The notes: generated by a model not told the origin, from the letters alone. DNA of 64,000 bases from Hymenobacter nivis (GCF_006439025.1 NZ_RCYZ01000002.1:434753-498752), one strand, 5' to 3'. Positions 17,702-25,781 are shown, counted from the first letter of the stretch. A program made the numbers and translations.

Positions 17702-17786
17702 ATTCCTGGCTGTGACGGAACACAAAGCCTGCCCTTGGCTGTTAAATTCGGCCCCGCCACCGCAGCGGCGGCCGTTTTTGCACCCG

Positions 17787-18653
17787 ATGACGAACAAAGA
17801 AATCAAAGCCCTTATCTCGCTGCTCGACGACCCGGAAATAGCCCCGCAGGTCCACAGCGAAATCCAGAACCTGGGCGAAACCATCATCCCGTTTCTGGAG
17901 GAAAGCTGGGAGGAAACCCTTGACCCTCAGCAACAGCAACGTCTCGAAGACCTCATCCACCACCTCCAGTTCGAGGGCTTGCAGCAGCGCCTGCGCGTGT
18001 GGCGCGAGGCCGGCGCCACCGACTTGCTCGAGGGCATGTGGCTGCTGAACACCTATCAATACCCCGACGCCGACTACCAGGCCCTGAACCGCGCCATCGA
18101 GCAGCTCCGCTTCGAGGCGTGGACGCTGATGCGGCCCGAAATGCACCCCGCCGACCAGGTGCAGGTGCTGAACTACGTGCTGTTCCGCTCGCACAAGTTC
18201 GCGGCCAACACCCAGCACTTTCACTCGCCGGCCAACTCCATGCTCCAGCGCGTGATCGAAACCAAGCGCGGCAACCCGCTGGCGCTCTGCGTGATCTACC
18301 TGTTGGTGGCCCAGCGGCTGCACTTGCCCGTGTTCGGCGTGAACCTACCCAACTTGTTCGTGCTCACTTTCCGGCCCGAGCTGCCAGGGGCCGTGCCGTT
18401 CTACCTCAACTGCTACAACCGGGGCCTGGTGCTCTCGCGCACCGACATCGCCCACTACGTGAGCCAGCTCAACCTCTCGCCCAACGATATCTTCTTCGAG
18501 CCCTGCTCCAACCTCGACATTGTGTGCCGCGCCTTGCGCAACCTGCAAATGAGCTTCGAAAAGCTCCAGGAGCCCGCCAAAGCCACCGAAGTAGCTAAGC
18601 TCCTGGAAATCCTGACCGACGAAGCGCCAGAGGAGGAAGACGACGAGGATTAA
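17787..18653 (+). CDS. SirB1-like transglutaminase-like protein
   Basis: 288 aa from ATG 17787. The first 100 residues are helical with HEAT-like character (KEIKALISLLDDPEIAPQV). The core follows the SirB1_N pattern: 'LNYVLFRSHKFAANTQHFHSPANSML', then KRGNPLALCVIYLLVAQRL with the conserved 'K.G.P..L..IY...A..L', and a following 'GVNLPNLFVL'. The family resembles transglutaminase/tetratricopeptide proteins but its activity is unproven; the Cys in PLALCVIY occupies the position of the transglutaminase Cys. The C-terminus is strongly acidic (EEEDDED). A strong terminator follows. Confidence 0.85.
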   Translation: MTNKEIKALISLLDDPEIAPQVHSEIQNLGETIIPFLEESWEETLDPQQQQRLEDLIHHLQFEGLQQRLRVWREAGATDLLEGMWLLNTYQYPDADYQALNRAIEQLRFEAWTLMRPEMHPADQVQVLNYVLFRSHKFAANTQHFHSPANSMLQRVIETKRGNPLALCVIYLLVAQRLHLPVFGVNLPNLFVLTFRPELPGAVPFYLNCYNRGLVLSRTDIAHYVSQLNLSPNDIFFEPCSNLDIVCRALRNLQMSFEKLQEPAKATEVAKLLEILTDEAPEEEDDED

Positions 18654-18669
18654 GGATCCGACTGAAACG

Positions 18670-18707
18670 AAAAGGCCGACCCTGCAAAACCAGGGTCGGC
18701 CTTTTTT
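18670..18707 (+). terminator. Rho-independent terminator
   Basis: AAAAGGCCGACCCTG pairs with CAGGGTCGGCCTTTT across a 5-7 nt loop, followed by T-run. It works for the plus-strand gene; the reverse strand also shows an A/T flank. Confidence 0.85.
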
Positions 18708-18709
18708 AT

Positions 18710-18788
18710 GTAGCGCGGACGCTGCGAGTCCGCGCGGTTGCATTTCTAGCCAGGGGCCCCACGCGCGGACTCGCAGCGTCCACGCTAC
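18710..18788. repeat. Inverted repeat of GTAGCGCGGACGCTGCGAGT type
   Basis: Arms 18710-18736 and 18762-18788 match over 27 nt with one mismatch, loop 25 nt including GGGGCCCC. Each arm itself contains the shorter dyad GCGGAC-GCTGCGA-GTCCGC. It lies between the convergent SirB1-like and redoxin genes, directly after a proper terminator, so termination is not its obvious job. It looks like a REP-type palindromic element; only one copy is in the window. Confidence 0.75.
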
Positions 18789-18791
18789 TGA

Positions 18792-19367
18792 CTAACGCTT
18801 GATTAAGCAACCGGCGGCGCGCTTGTCGGCCACGCCGGCGGAGCGGCCGGCCAGTAGGTTGTCCAGCACTTGGCGCAGGTAGGGCTGCTGCACGCCGCTG
18901 GCCACCTGGGGGTTATCATCGATGGCCCCGCGGTAGCGCACCACAAAGCCGCCGGCCTCGGGCTGGAGCACCACAGCCTCGGTGGTTTTGCTGATGCCCA
19001 GTTGACCGCTCACCTGCTGGCTGGCGTCGGTGAGGGTGGGCAGGTCAACCTCGCCGGGGGCGGCCCCGCCGGGCGCGTCGAGGTTGATGGGCACGTTGAC
19101 GAAAAGGAACTGCACCCCGCGCCCGCCGAAGCTGCTGCTTAGCGAAGCCAGGCGCTCCTGGTAGAGGCGCGAGTAGGCGCAGGCGGGGTTGAGGAATACC
19201 ACCACCACGGCCTTTTTGCCGGCGTAGCTTTTCAGCGACACGGTGGCATTGTTGGCGGTTTGCAGGCTGAAATCGGCCACGGTGCTCTGGGCCCGGGCCG
19301 CGCCCACGGCCACCGTGCAAAAGAGCAGCGCCGCGGCGGCAATGATGGAAAGGCGTCGAATCGACAT
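18792..19367 (-). CDS. Exported redoxin-family protein
   Basis: 191 aa from ATG 19367 (a longer in-frame start exists but lacks a better signal). The signal peptide is SIRRLSIIAAAALLFCTVAV...ARA-Q. A thioredoxin-like fold of the AhpC/TSA group follows: VADFSLQTANNATVSLKSYAG, then KAVVVVFLNPACAYSRLYQE, where the peroxidatic-position Cys sits in N-P-A-C rather than a C-x-x-C pair. A second Cys occurs at the extreme C-terminus (A-G-C-L-I-K-R). Without a CxxC it is not a classical thiol-disulfide reductase; a peroxidase or copper-chaperone-like role is possible. The stop codon is 4 bp from the palindrome at 18710-18788. Confidence 0.75.
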   Translation of the reverse strand: MSIRRLSIIAAAALLFCTVAVGAARAQSTVADFSLQTANNATVSLKSYAGKKAVVVVFLNPACAYSRLYQERLASLSSSFGGRGVQFLFVNVPINLDAPGGAAPGEVDLPTLTDASQQVSGQLGISKTTEAVVLQPEAGGFVVRYRGAIDDNPQVASGVQQPYLRQVLDNLLAGRSAGVADKRAAGCLIKR

Positions 19368-19401
19368 GGTAAGCGGGTAGAAGAAAGGCATAAGCGGAGC
19401 G

Positions 19402-20094
19402 CTAGGGGGTAGCAGTGGGGGCCCCGGGTTCCCAGCAATGCGTAAGCACGTAGCCGGCAGCCGGTTGAGAATAGCAAATGCGGTGCCGGCTTTGGCCCTC
19501 GGCCAGGCGCAGCACCATCGGGATTTCGCCCGCCGAAGCCGGGGTAAACGGCTCCAGCAGCAATTGTTCTTTAAAAATAAGGCCCCGGCGCTCCGCCAGC
19601 TTATAGAGCGTTTCCTTGGCGCTCCAAAGTAGCGTAAAATACGCGTCGGTACCCACCCTTTGGGCCGCCGCTAGCTCGTCAGCTGCCAAAAATTTGGTGG
19701 AAATGCGGCGGGCTTTGTCGCGCACCAGCTCCACGTCGACGCCCACCTGGCCGCCGGTGGCCAGCAGCGCCGCGGCCCACTCCCCCGAGTGCGACAGCGA
19801 CACCACCGCGCTGGCCGGTACGCCGGGCCCCTCCAGGTAGGGCCGGCCGGTGGCCGCGTCGTTGCGCACCAGCAGCCCGGGGGCCCCGGGCCACAGTGCG
19901 GCGGCCGCGGCGTGGGCCAGCACGCGGCCGGCCAGCCACTGGCCTTGGCGCTCGGAGCCGGCGGTGGGGGGCAGCAGGGCGGCGTAGGGGGCCCCCGCGG
20001 GCAGCAGGGCCCCCAGGGCCGCGGCGGTCTCGGTGCGGTGCCAGAGGCCCAGCACGGCGGTGGGGGAGAGGCGCAGCAGGCGGTGCAGGGGCAT
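19402..20094 (-). CDS. 4'-phosphopantetheinyl transferase, Sfp type
   Basis: 230 aa from ATG 20094; an upstream in-frame extension would run into the divergent promoter. It transfers 4'-phosphopantetheine from CoA to carrier proteins of fatty-acid, polyketide or peptide synthesis. The two signature blocks are present: VGVDVELVRDKARRI (Mg-binding D-x-E) and LLWSAKETLYKL (W-x-x-K-E-x-x-x-K) with 36 residues or so between, and the His motif VVSLSHSGEWAAALL earlier. It is divergent from the WD40 gene with back-to-back promoter boxes between them. Confidence 0.9.
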   Translation of the reverse strand: MPLHRLLRLSPTAVLGLWHRTETAAALGALLPAGAPYAALLPPTAGSERQGQWLAGRVLAHAAAAALWPGAPGLLVRNDAATGRPYLEGPGVPASAVVSLSHSGEWAAALLATGGQVGVDVELVRDKARRISTKFLAADELAAAQRVGTDAYFTLLWSAKETLYKLAERRGLIFKEQLLLEPFTPASAGEIPMVLRLAEGQSRHRICYSQPAAGYVLTHCWEPGAPTATP

Positions 20095-20117
20095 AAACAG
20101 GTGCGGCGGGCGGGCCG

Positions 20118-20144
20118 CGAAGGTAGGGGCGGGCCGTACCTTCG
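20118..20144. promoter_or_regulatory. Mirror-image -7 boxes, divergent promoter
   Basis: CGAAGGTA (20118-20125) and TACCTTCG (20137-20144) form an inverted repeat; read outward, each is TACCTTCG, one base from TAnnTTTG. The leftward box would serve the phosphopantetheinyl transferase (start 20094), the rightward one the WD40 gene, whose ATG is only 5 nt downstream. Confidence 0.5.
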
Positions 20145-20148
20145 CGGT

Positions 20149-21069
20149 ATGGTTCGCCCGGAAGTCCACAAAATTGCTGCCCTCACCGGCCACCGCGACG
20201 CGGTGTACGCCATGACCGGGGGCCCCGGGAGCGCCGTGTATTCGTCGGGTGCCGACGGCTTAGTGGTGGGCTGGGACGCCGCCGACCCCGCCCGCGACGG
20301 CGAGGTGCTGGCCCGCGTCGAGAACTCGGTGTACGCCCTGCGCCACGTGCCGGCGCTGAACTGGCTGGTGCTGGGCCACAATTTCCAGGGTGTGCAAGCC
20401 ATCGACTTGGGCCAGAAAACGCTGGTGCGCGCCGCCGCTTTGCCGCCGGTGGCCATCTTCGAAATCGTGGTGTCCGAAAGCCGCCAGCGCCTGTACGCGG
20501 GCCTGGCCGACGGCACACTGGCCGTGCTCACGCTGCCCGACCTGCGCCTCGAACAACTGCTGCGCGTGGCCCAGGGCAAAAGCCTGCGCTGCCTGGCCCT
20601 GCACGAAGGCCGCGCCGAACTGGCCGTGGGCAGCTCCGACGCCCGCACCCGCATCCTCGACCTCGACTCGCTGGCCCTGAAATACGAGCTGGGCGAGAGC
20701 ACCAACTCGGTGTTCTCGGTAGCGTATTCGCCCGACGGCGGCACGTTGCTCACGGCCGGGCGCGACGCCCAGATCCGGGCCTGGGACGTGGCCGCGGGCT
20801 ACGCGCTGGTCCAAACCGTGGGGGCCCACATGTACACCATCAACCACCTGGCCTTCAGCCCCGACGGCCGCTACCTGGCCTCGTGCAGCCTCGACAAAAG
20901 CATCAAAATATGGGACGCCGCCGACCGCACCCTGCTGCGCGTGCTTGACCGGGCGCGGGCCGCGGGCCACGGCACGTCGGTGAACCGCCTGGTTTGGCCG
21001 GGTACCGAAAACCGGCTAGTTTCGTGCAGCGACGACCGCAGCTTGGCCGTGTGGCAGGTGGGCATTTAG
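20149..21069 (+). CDS. WD40-repeat protein
   Basis: 306 aa, no signal peptide, probably cytosolic. About seven beta-propeller blades are visible; the clearest are VFSVAYSPDGGTLLTAGRD, 'INHLAFSPDGRYLASCSLDK' with SIKIWD, and 'VNRLVWPGTENRLVSCSDD' with SLAVWQ. Propellers of this kind are protein-protein scaffolds; nothing suggests an enzyme. Start ATG at 20149 lies 4 nt after a -7-like box, so the mRNA may have almost no leader. The TAG stop sits inside the left arm of an inverted repeat (21066-21160) whose right arm ends one base before the DivIVA-like gene. Confidence 0.88.
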   Translation: MVRPEVHKIAALTGHRDAVYAMTGGPGSAVYSSGADGLVVGWDAADPARDGEVLARVENSVYALRHVPALNWLVLGHNFQGVQAIDLGQKTLVRAAALPPVAIFEIVVSESRQRLYAGLADGTLAVLTLPDLRLEQLLRVAQGKSLRCLALHEGRAELAVGSSDARTRILDLDSLALKYELGESTNSVFSVAYSPDGGTLLTAGRDAQIRAWDVAAGYALVQTVGAHMYTINHLAFSPDGRYLASCSLDKSIKIWDAADRTLLRVLDRARAAGHGTSVNRLVWPGTENRLVSCSDDRSLAVWQVGI

Positions 21070-21160
21070 TTGTCAGTTGGTAGTTGTCCGTTGTTAGTTT
21101 GGACTGATGACGGGCAAGCGTCCGGTACCTGACAACGAGCAACTAATAACTGACAACTAA
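21066..21160. repeat. Inverted repeat of TTAGTTGTCAGTT type
   Basis: Left arm 21066-21086 (TTAGTTGTCAGTTGGTAGTTG) and right arm 21140-21160 match at 19 of 21 positions. The element exactly fills the gap between the WD40 stop (which lies in the left arm) and the ATG at 21162. A related left arm occurs at 47827-47850. Confidence 0.75.
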
Positions 21161-21161
21161 G

Positions 21162-22172
21162 ATGAAACTTACCGCCCTCGATATTCGGCAGAAAACGTTT
21201 GAAAAGTCCTTCCGGGGCGTGGACCGCGACGAAGTGCAGGCGTTCCTCACCACCGTGTCGCAGCAGTGGGAGCGGCTGGGCGACGAAAACCGCGAGCTGC
21301 GCCTCAAGCTGGAGCATGCCCAGCTGGACGTGCAGAAGATGCGCGAGGTGGAAAGCAGCCTCTACCGCACCCTGAAAACGGCTGAGGATACCGGCCACAG
21401 CATCACCGAGCAGGCCCAGCGCGAGGCCGCCCTGCACCGGCGCGAGGCCCAGTTGCAGGCCGAGCACACGCTGGCCGAAGCCCGCCAGCGCGCCCGCGCC
21501 ATCGTGGACGAGGCCTACCAAACGGCCGAAAAAACCGTGGCCGACATGCAGCGCCAAGCCAGCGGCCTGGGCCAGGAGTGCCAGCAGCTGGAGCAGCAGT
21601 TCGACGGCCTGGTGCGCGACTTGCAGCGCTTGGCCGCCGACGCTGCCGAGAAGGCCAACAAAGCCGACCAGCGGCCCAAAGGCGGCGCGGCGGCCATCCT
21701 TTCGCGGGCCGCCAGCGTAAAGGTGGAGCGGCCCACCGAACCGGCCGCCTCCGAAACCCCACCCGCCATGTTCACTGCTTCCGCTTCTGTGCTAACCGCG
21801 CCGGCCGCCCCCGCGCACAGCCCGTCGTCGTTCGTCGACCGCCCCGACCAGGGCCCTGCCCTGGTGCCCGCGCCGGCCGATTATAACCCCAAGCCCGGCC
21901 AGCAGCCCGACCCGGGCCAGGCCCCGGGCCCCGACATTGAACGCCCCAACGCCCCGGCCGAAAACCCCGGCATCGCGCCCGCGCCCAACATCGAGCAGCC
22001 CGCCCCGTCGCAAGTGCCCGATCCGGCCCCGCCTTACGTGGAGCCCGCCGCGCCCGACATCCAGCCCATCGGCCCCGACCGGCCCGAAATTGGCCAGCCC
22101 TCGCCCGTAACGCACCCCGGCCAGCCCATGGGAGCCGCGGCCGCTGAGAAATCGTTTTTCGACGAAATCTAG
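21162..22172 (+). CDS. DivIVA-domain coiled-coil protein
   Basis: 336 aa. The first 30 residues (LTALDIRQKTFEKSFRGVDR plus DEVQAFL) match the DivIVA/GpsB membrane-curvature-binding N-terminus. A coiled coil follows to about residue 160, rich in Glu, Gln, Arg and Ala (QREAALHRREAQLQAEHTLA), and then about 150 disordered residues rich in Pro, Ala and Asp with repeats such as 'PGQQPDPGQAPGPD'. DivIVA proteins organise poles or division sites in other phyla; the role in Bacteroidota is not established. It is followed by a terminator at 22213. Confidence 0.8.
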   Translation: MKLTALDIRQKTFEKSFRGVDRDEVQAFLTTVSQQWERLGDENRELRLKLEHAQLDVQKMREVESSLYRTLKTAEDTGHSITEQAQREAALHRREAQLQAEHTLAEARQRARAIVDEAYQTAEKTVADMQRQASGLGQECQQLEQQFDGLVRDLQRLAADAAEKANKADQRPKGGAAAILSRAASVKVERPTEPAASETPPAMFTASASVLTAPAAPAHSPSSFVDRPDQGPALVPAPADYNPKPGQQPDPGQAPGPDIERPNAPAENPGIAPAPNIEQPAPSQVPDPAPPYVEPAAPDIQPIGPDRPEIGQPSPVTHPGQPMGAAAAEKSFFDEI

Positions 22173-22212
22173 ACCACGGATTGGCCGGATTTTGTGGCCG
22201 ATTCGCTCTTCT

Positions 22213-22243
22213 AAAAAGCCCGCGCCTGGCGCGGGCTTTTTTT
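22213..22243 (+). terminator. Rho-independent terminator after DivIVA-like gene
   Basis: AAAAAGCCCGCGCC-TG-GCGCGGGCTTTTTTT, a compact hairpin with flanking A and T runs. Confidence 0.9.
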
Positions 22244-22349
22244 GTGCCACTTTTGCGGCAGCGGGCTGGCTTTGTACCACAGCCAAGGTTTGTGCCGCCG
22301 CTTGGGGCCCTCGGCTGAAGAATTTTAATTAACCATTAACCTAAAAACC

Positions 22350-22706
22350 GTGGGCCAGATTGCACTCGAAGGGATGGAGTTTTTTGCCTTCCACGGCTAC
22401 TACGACGAGGAGCAGCGCATTGGCAATAAGTACGGCGTGGACCTGTACATCCGCACCGATTTGCTGGCCGCGGGCGCGTCGGATAAGCTTGATAACACCG
22501 TGAACTACGAGGTGCTGTACCGTTTGGTGGCCGAGGAAATGCGGGCCCCCGCCCGGCTGCTGGAGCACGTGGCCCACCGCGTGCTCGACCGCGTAATGGC
22601 TGAACTGCCCCACGTGCAACAGGTGAAAATCAGCGTCAGCAAGTTCAACCCACCGCTGGGGGGCATTTGCCACCGGGCGCGCGTCACGCTGAAGCGAAAG
22701 CGCTAG
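22350..22706 (+). CDS. folB: Dihydroneopterin aldolase
   Basis: 118 aa from a GTG at 22350. Converts 7,8-dihydroneopterin to 6-hydroxymethyl-dihydropterin and glycolaldehyde in folate synthesis. Family motifs: LEGMEFFAFHGYYDEEQRIG near the N-terminus (with the 'A.HG...E' active-site block), 'LDNTVNYEVLYRLV' (T-V-N-Y), 'LLEHVAHRVLDRVM' and a C-terminal 'VSKFNPPLGGICHRARVTL' with the K-x-x-P-P motif. The length is normal for bacterial FolB. No other folate genes are adjacent. The next 180 bp hold the BlaI operators. Confidence 0.93.
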   Translation: MGQIALEGMEFFAFHGYYDEEQRIGNKYGVDLYIRTDLLAAGASDKLDNTVNYEVLYRLVAEEMRAPARLLEHVAHRVLDRVMAELPHVQQVKISVSKFNPPLGGICHRARVTLKRKR

Positions 22707-22790
22707 ACGTTCCAAAAAAGGAAAGGAAGCAATATTTATAGAAAAATATTTGCTTAATTAGCAAGCTGTTAACGGGCATAGAGCCCGTCA

Positions 22791-22870
22791 TACGAAATAA
22801 TTCGTATGACGGGCTTGTAAGTACGAATTCCTTCGTAGCATATTTGTTCTGTCCTACGAAATGATTCGTA
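22791..22870 (+). promoter_or_regulatory. Three tandem BlaI-type operators and promoter
   Basis: Three palindromes TACGAA-N4-TTCGTA occur at 22791-22806, 22822-22837 and 22855-22870, centres 31 and 33 bp apart, that is about three helical turns. A promoter fits between them: TTG (22815-22817), 21 nt, then CATATTTG (22839-22846), one base from TAnnTTTG, with a start near 22853. The BlaI gene follows at 22889, so these are most likely its own operators. The first palindrome is embedded in a longer dyad (about 22783-22814) that could also end the folB transcript. Confidence 0.8.
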
Positions 22871-22888
22871 GCGCTTAGCTATTTCCGC

Positions 22889-23317
22889 ATGAGCAAAGCC
22901 CCGCCCAAACCTACTGATTCCGAACTGGAAATTTTGCACGTGCTCTGGACGCACGGCCCCGCCACGGTGCGCGCCGTGAACGACGAGTTGGGCCAGCGCC
23001 GGCAAGCCGAGGTGGGCTACACCACCACCCTGAAGCTGCTGCAGCTGATGCTCGACAAGGGCCTGGTGCGGCGCGACGACGAGGGCCGCAGCCACGTGTA
23101 CCGGGCGGCGGTGCGCGAGCAAGACACCCAAAACCTGCTGCTCGACAAGTTCGTGGCGGCCACTTTCGGCGGCTCGGCCCTGAAGCTGGTGATGCAGGCC
23201 CTGGGCAACCGCCAAACCTCGGCCGACGAGTTGGCCCAGCTGCGCCGGCTGCTGAACGACATCGAGATTCAAAATTCCTCCACCTCTACTACCGACGACG
23301 ACCATGACCGCGCTTGA
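22889..23317 (+). CDS. BlaI/MecI/CopY family transcriptional repressor
   Basis: 142 aa. The winged-helix domain is clear: PTDSELEILHVLWTHGPAT, 'VGYTTTLKLLQLMLDKGLV' and RRDDEGRSHVYRA (about 8-72). A helical dimerisation and cleavage region follows ('LLLDKFVAATFGGSALKLVM'). In the known BlaI/BlaR1 and MecI/MecR1 pairs the M56 metallopeptidase encoded next door leads to loss of the repressor. The gene overlaps the M56 gene by 14 bp, and three matching palindromes precede it. The inducing signal need not be a beta-lactam: there is no beta-lactamase gene and no penicillin-sensor domain in the partner. Confidence 0.92.
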   Translation: MSKAPPKPTDSELEILHVLWTHGPATVRAVNDELGQRRQAEVGYTTTLKLLQLMLDKGLVRRDDEGRSHVYRAAVREQDTQNLLLDKFVAATFGGSALKLVMQALGNRQTSADELAQLRRLLNDIEIQNSSTSTTDDDHDRA

Positions 23318-25781
23318 GCAAATGTTGTCGCCCGCCGTGCTGCGGGCGCTGGGTTGGACGCTGCTGCACTCGCTGTGGCAGGGCGCGCTGGCGGCGGCCG
23401 TGGTGGCCGTGGCGCTGCTGGTGCTGCGCCGGCGCCCGGCGGCGGTGCGCTACCGGGTGGCGGCCGGGGCCCTGGGGGCCCTGGTGCTGCTATCGGTGGG
23501 CACCTTCGGGTACTACTACGGGGCCCCCGAAACGCTAGCCGCGCCCATCCATGGCGTTGTTGAATCGACGTCTGCCGTTGCTGCGCCCGCGGTTGTGGTG
23601 GCCACTGCTGCAAGCTTTGCGCCTGCCGCAACGGCCACGGCTGCGCCGCTGCACGCAAATTGGTTGGCCACGGCCCGCCAGCATTTTGACCAAAACCTGC
23701 CCTGGTTGGTGCTGGCCTGGGGCCTGGGCCTGCTGGTAATGAGCGTGCGCCTGCTGGGCGGGCTGCTGTACGTGCAGCGGCTGCGCCGCCACCGCACCCG
23801 GCCGCTGCCGGCGGTGTGGCAAGCCCGCCTGGGGGCCCTGGTGGCGCGGGCCGGCCTGCGCCGCCCAGTGGCCCTGCTGGAGTCGGGCCTGGTGGCCGCG
23901 CCGCTGGTAGTGGGGCACCTGCGGCCCCTGGTGCTGCTGCCGCTGGGCGCCGTGGCGGGCCTGCCGGTGGCGTGCGTAGAAGCCATTCTGGCCCACGAGC
24001 TGGCCCACGTGCTGCGCCGCGACTACCTCGTGAACCTGCTGCAAACCGTGGCCGAAACCGTATTTTTCTACCACCCGGCCGTGTGGTACTTGGGCCAGTG
24101 CCTGCGCGACGAGCGCGAAAACTGCTGCGACGACCTCGCCACCGATCTTGTGGGCGGCGACCCGCTGCGGCTGGCCCGGGCACTCACCGCGTTGGCTGAG
24201 TGGAGCCAAACCGCCGTGCTGGCCCCCGTGCCGCACCTGGCCCTGGCCGCCACCGGTAGCCGCGGCTCGCTGCTGAGCCGGGTGCGCCGGCTGGTGCAGG
24301 GCCCCCCGGCCCGGCCCACCCGCGGCGAAAGCCTGGCCGCCGTGGCCTTGCTGCTGGGCGGCCTGGGCCTGCTGGGCACCGGCGTGGCCCTGGCCGCGCC
24401 CGCTGCCCTGGCCCCCGCCGGCCAGCGCCTGCGCCAGCTGGTGCCCGCTGCCCCGGTGGCTTGGCAATCAATGTTTAGCCCCGCCGACACCGCCAAACGC
24501 TTGGCCACAGTGCCACCCGTGCCCCCATCGGCCCCCGCCAGCCCCCCGTTGCCGCCCGTACCAATGGTGGCCGATGTGCCCGAAGCACCTGAGGCGCCCC
24601 AGGCTCCGGAAGCGCCCCAGGCCCCACGGCCGCCGCGCTTGCGCCGGTTGCGCAGTGGGCAGCAGGGCCCAGGCAGCACCATCATTATTGAGAAGGACAA
24701 GAAAGGCCGCCTCACCCAGCTAATTGTGGACGGGCAGCCGGTGGCAACCCAGGACCCCGGCAAGAAAATCAAGAAGAATAAAAAGACCCAAGTGGAGGTA
24801 ATTCAGGTGCCTATGACGGGCGCTTGGGCCGGGCCCGGCGTAATTGGGGCCCCACTGCGCGGCTGGACGCTGGGGCCCCTGGTGCAAACCTTCGGGCCGG
24901 AAGCCAACCTGGACCAGCAAACCAAGCTGTTCCGGGAGCAGGAGAAGCTGTTCAAGCAGCGCGACAAAATGTTCCAGGAGCAAAAGCAGTTGTTCCGCTT
25001 GCAGAACAAGCAGCTCAACGGCCTCACCCTCATCAGGCCGAACGTGAACTTGGACCTGGACCTGGACACCGACGCCATTGAGCGCGACGCGGTGGAATCG
25101 GCCAAGCGCAGCCTGCGCCAATCGCTGCAAAGCCCCACCCTGAGCGACGACGACCGCCGCGCCACCGAGCAAGCGCTGGCATCGTTGGAAAACCGCCGCA
25201 TCAGCCGCAACAACAACCAAGCGGAAAGCAACGCGCGCCGTGCCGACGCAAACGCCCGGCAGGCTGATATCAACGCGCGCCGTGCCGACGCAAATGCCCG
25301 GCAAGCCGACGCAAACGGCCGGCGTGCCGATGCCAACGCCCGCCGCATCGACGCGGAGGTGCGCCGCCGCGACGCCCAGGAGCGGGACGAAGAACCGGCG
25401 GACGACGTGCGGGAGCGCCGCCGCGAGCTGCAAGCGCAAATCCGCGACGCCCAGCGCGAGCTGGCCCAGCTACAGCGCGAAGAGGCGATGAGTGGCGGCA
25501 GCGCCGCCGGCTCGGCCCGGGGGCCCCGCGCGCCGCAGGCCCCGCCCGCGCCGCCGGCATCCACGTCGTCTACCAAAGTGCGCGACGAGCTGCGCCGCGA
25601 CGGCCTCATCGGCGCTACCGAGAAGAACTTCTCGTTCCAGCTCAACGACAAGGGCGGGCGCGTGAACGGCCGGGCCCTAACGCCGGCCCAGTTCGAGAAG
25701 TACCGCCGGCTGTTTTTGCCCGCCGCCACGGGGGCGGGCAAAAACAAGTCTGCCATAAGCATCAACGTCGACGAGCGGTAG
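23304..25781 (+). CDS. M56 (BlaR1-like) metallopeptidase with long repetitive tail
   Basis: 825 aa. Membrane helices lie near residues 17-40, 50-68 and 130-150, followed by the peptidase: ILAHELAHVLRRDYLVN (HExxH) and 'CLRDERENCCDDLAT' with the third zinc ligand. A further helix lies near 350-370. The remaining 450 residues are not a penicillin-binding sensor: a Pro/Ala-rich linker, 'IIIEKDKKGRLTQLIVDG', an acidic 'VNLDLDLDTDA', six heptads of the type NARRADA and a charged coiled coil. The very end (about 765-810) resembles a small domain common in such Bacteroidota proteins ('EKNFSFQLNDKGGRVNG'). It overlaps blaI and probably senses the envelope through this tail. Confidence 0.85.
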   Translation: MTALEQMLSPAVLRALGWTLLHSLWQGALAAAVVAVALLVLRRRPAAVRYRVAAGALGALVLLSVGTFGYYYGAPETLAAPIHGVVESTSAVAAPAVVVATAASFAPAATATAAPLHANWLATARQHFDQNLPWLVLAWGLGLLVMSVRLLGGLLYVQRLRRHRTRPLPAVWQARLGALVARAGLRRPVALLESGLVAAPLVVGHLRPLVLLPLGAVAGLPVACVEAILAHELAHVLRRDYLVNLLQTVAETVFFYHPAVWYLGQCLRDERENCCDDLATDLVGGDPLRLARALTALAEWSQTAVLAPVPHLALAATGSRGSLLSRVRRLVQGPPARPTRGESLAAVALLLGGLGLLGTGVALAAPAALAPAGQRLRQLVPAAPVAWQSMFSPADTAKRLATVPPVPPSAPASPPLPPVPMVADVPEAPEAPQAPEAPQAPRPPRLRRLRSGQQGPGSTIIIEKDKKGRLTQLIVDGQPVATQDPGKKIKKNKKTQVEVIQVPMTGAWAGPGVIGAPLRGWTLGPLVQTFGPEANLDQQTKLFREQEKLFKQRDKMFQEQKQLFRLQNKQLNGLTLIRPNVNLDLDLDTDAIERDAVESAKRSLRQSLQSPTLSDDDRRATEQALASLENRRISRNNNQAESNARRADANARQADINARRADANARQADANGRRADANARRIDAEVRRRDAQERDEEPADDVRERRRELQAQIRDAQRELAQLQREEAMSGGSAAGSARGPRAPQAPPAPPASTSSTKVRDELRRDGLIGATEKNFSFQLNDKGGRVNGRALTPAQFEKYRRLFLPAATGAGKNKSAISINVDER
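25230..25355 (+). repeat. Six 21-bp tandem repeats in M56 gene
   Basis: 126 bp encoding six heptads with consensus N-A-R-R/Q-A-D-A. The DNA of neighbouring units is nearly identical in places (aacgcgcgccgtgccgacgc occurs twice), so copy number may vary between strains by slippage. Confidence 0.8.

Noticed and set aside
22889..25781. Beta-lactam resistance locus
   Set aside because: BlaI and an M56 protein are present, but there is no beta-lactamase and no penicillin-sensor domain, so resistance cannot be claimed.
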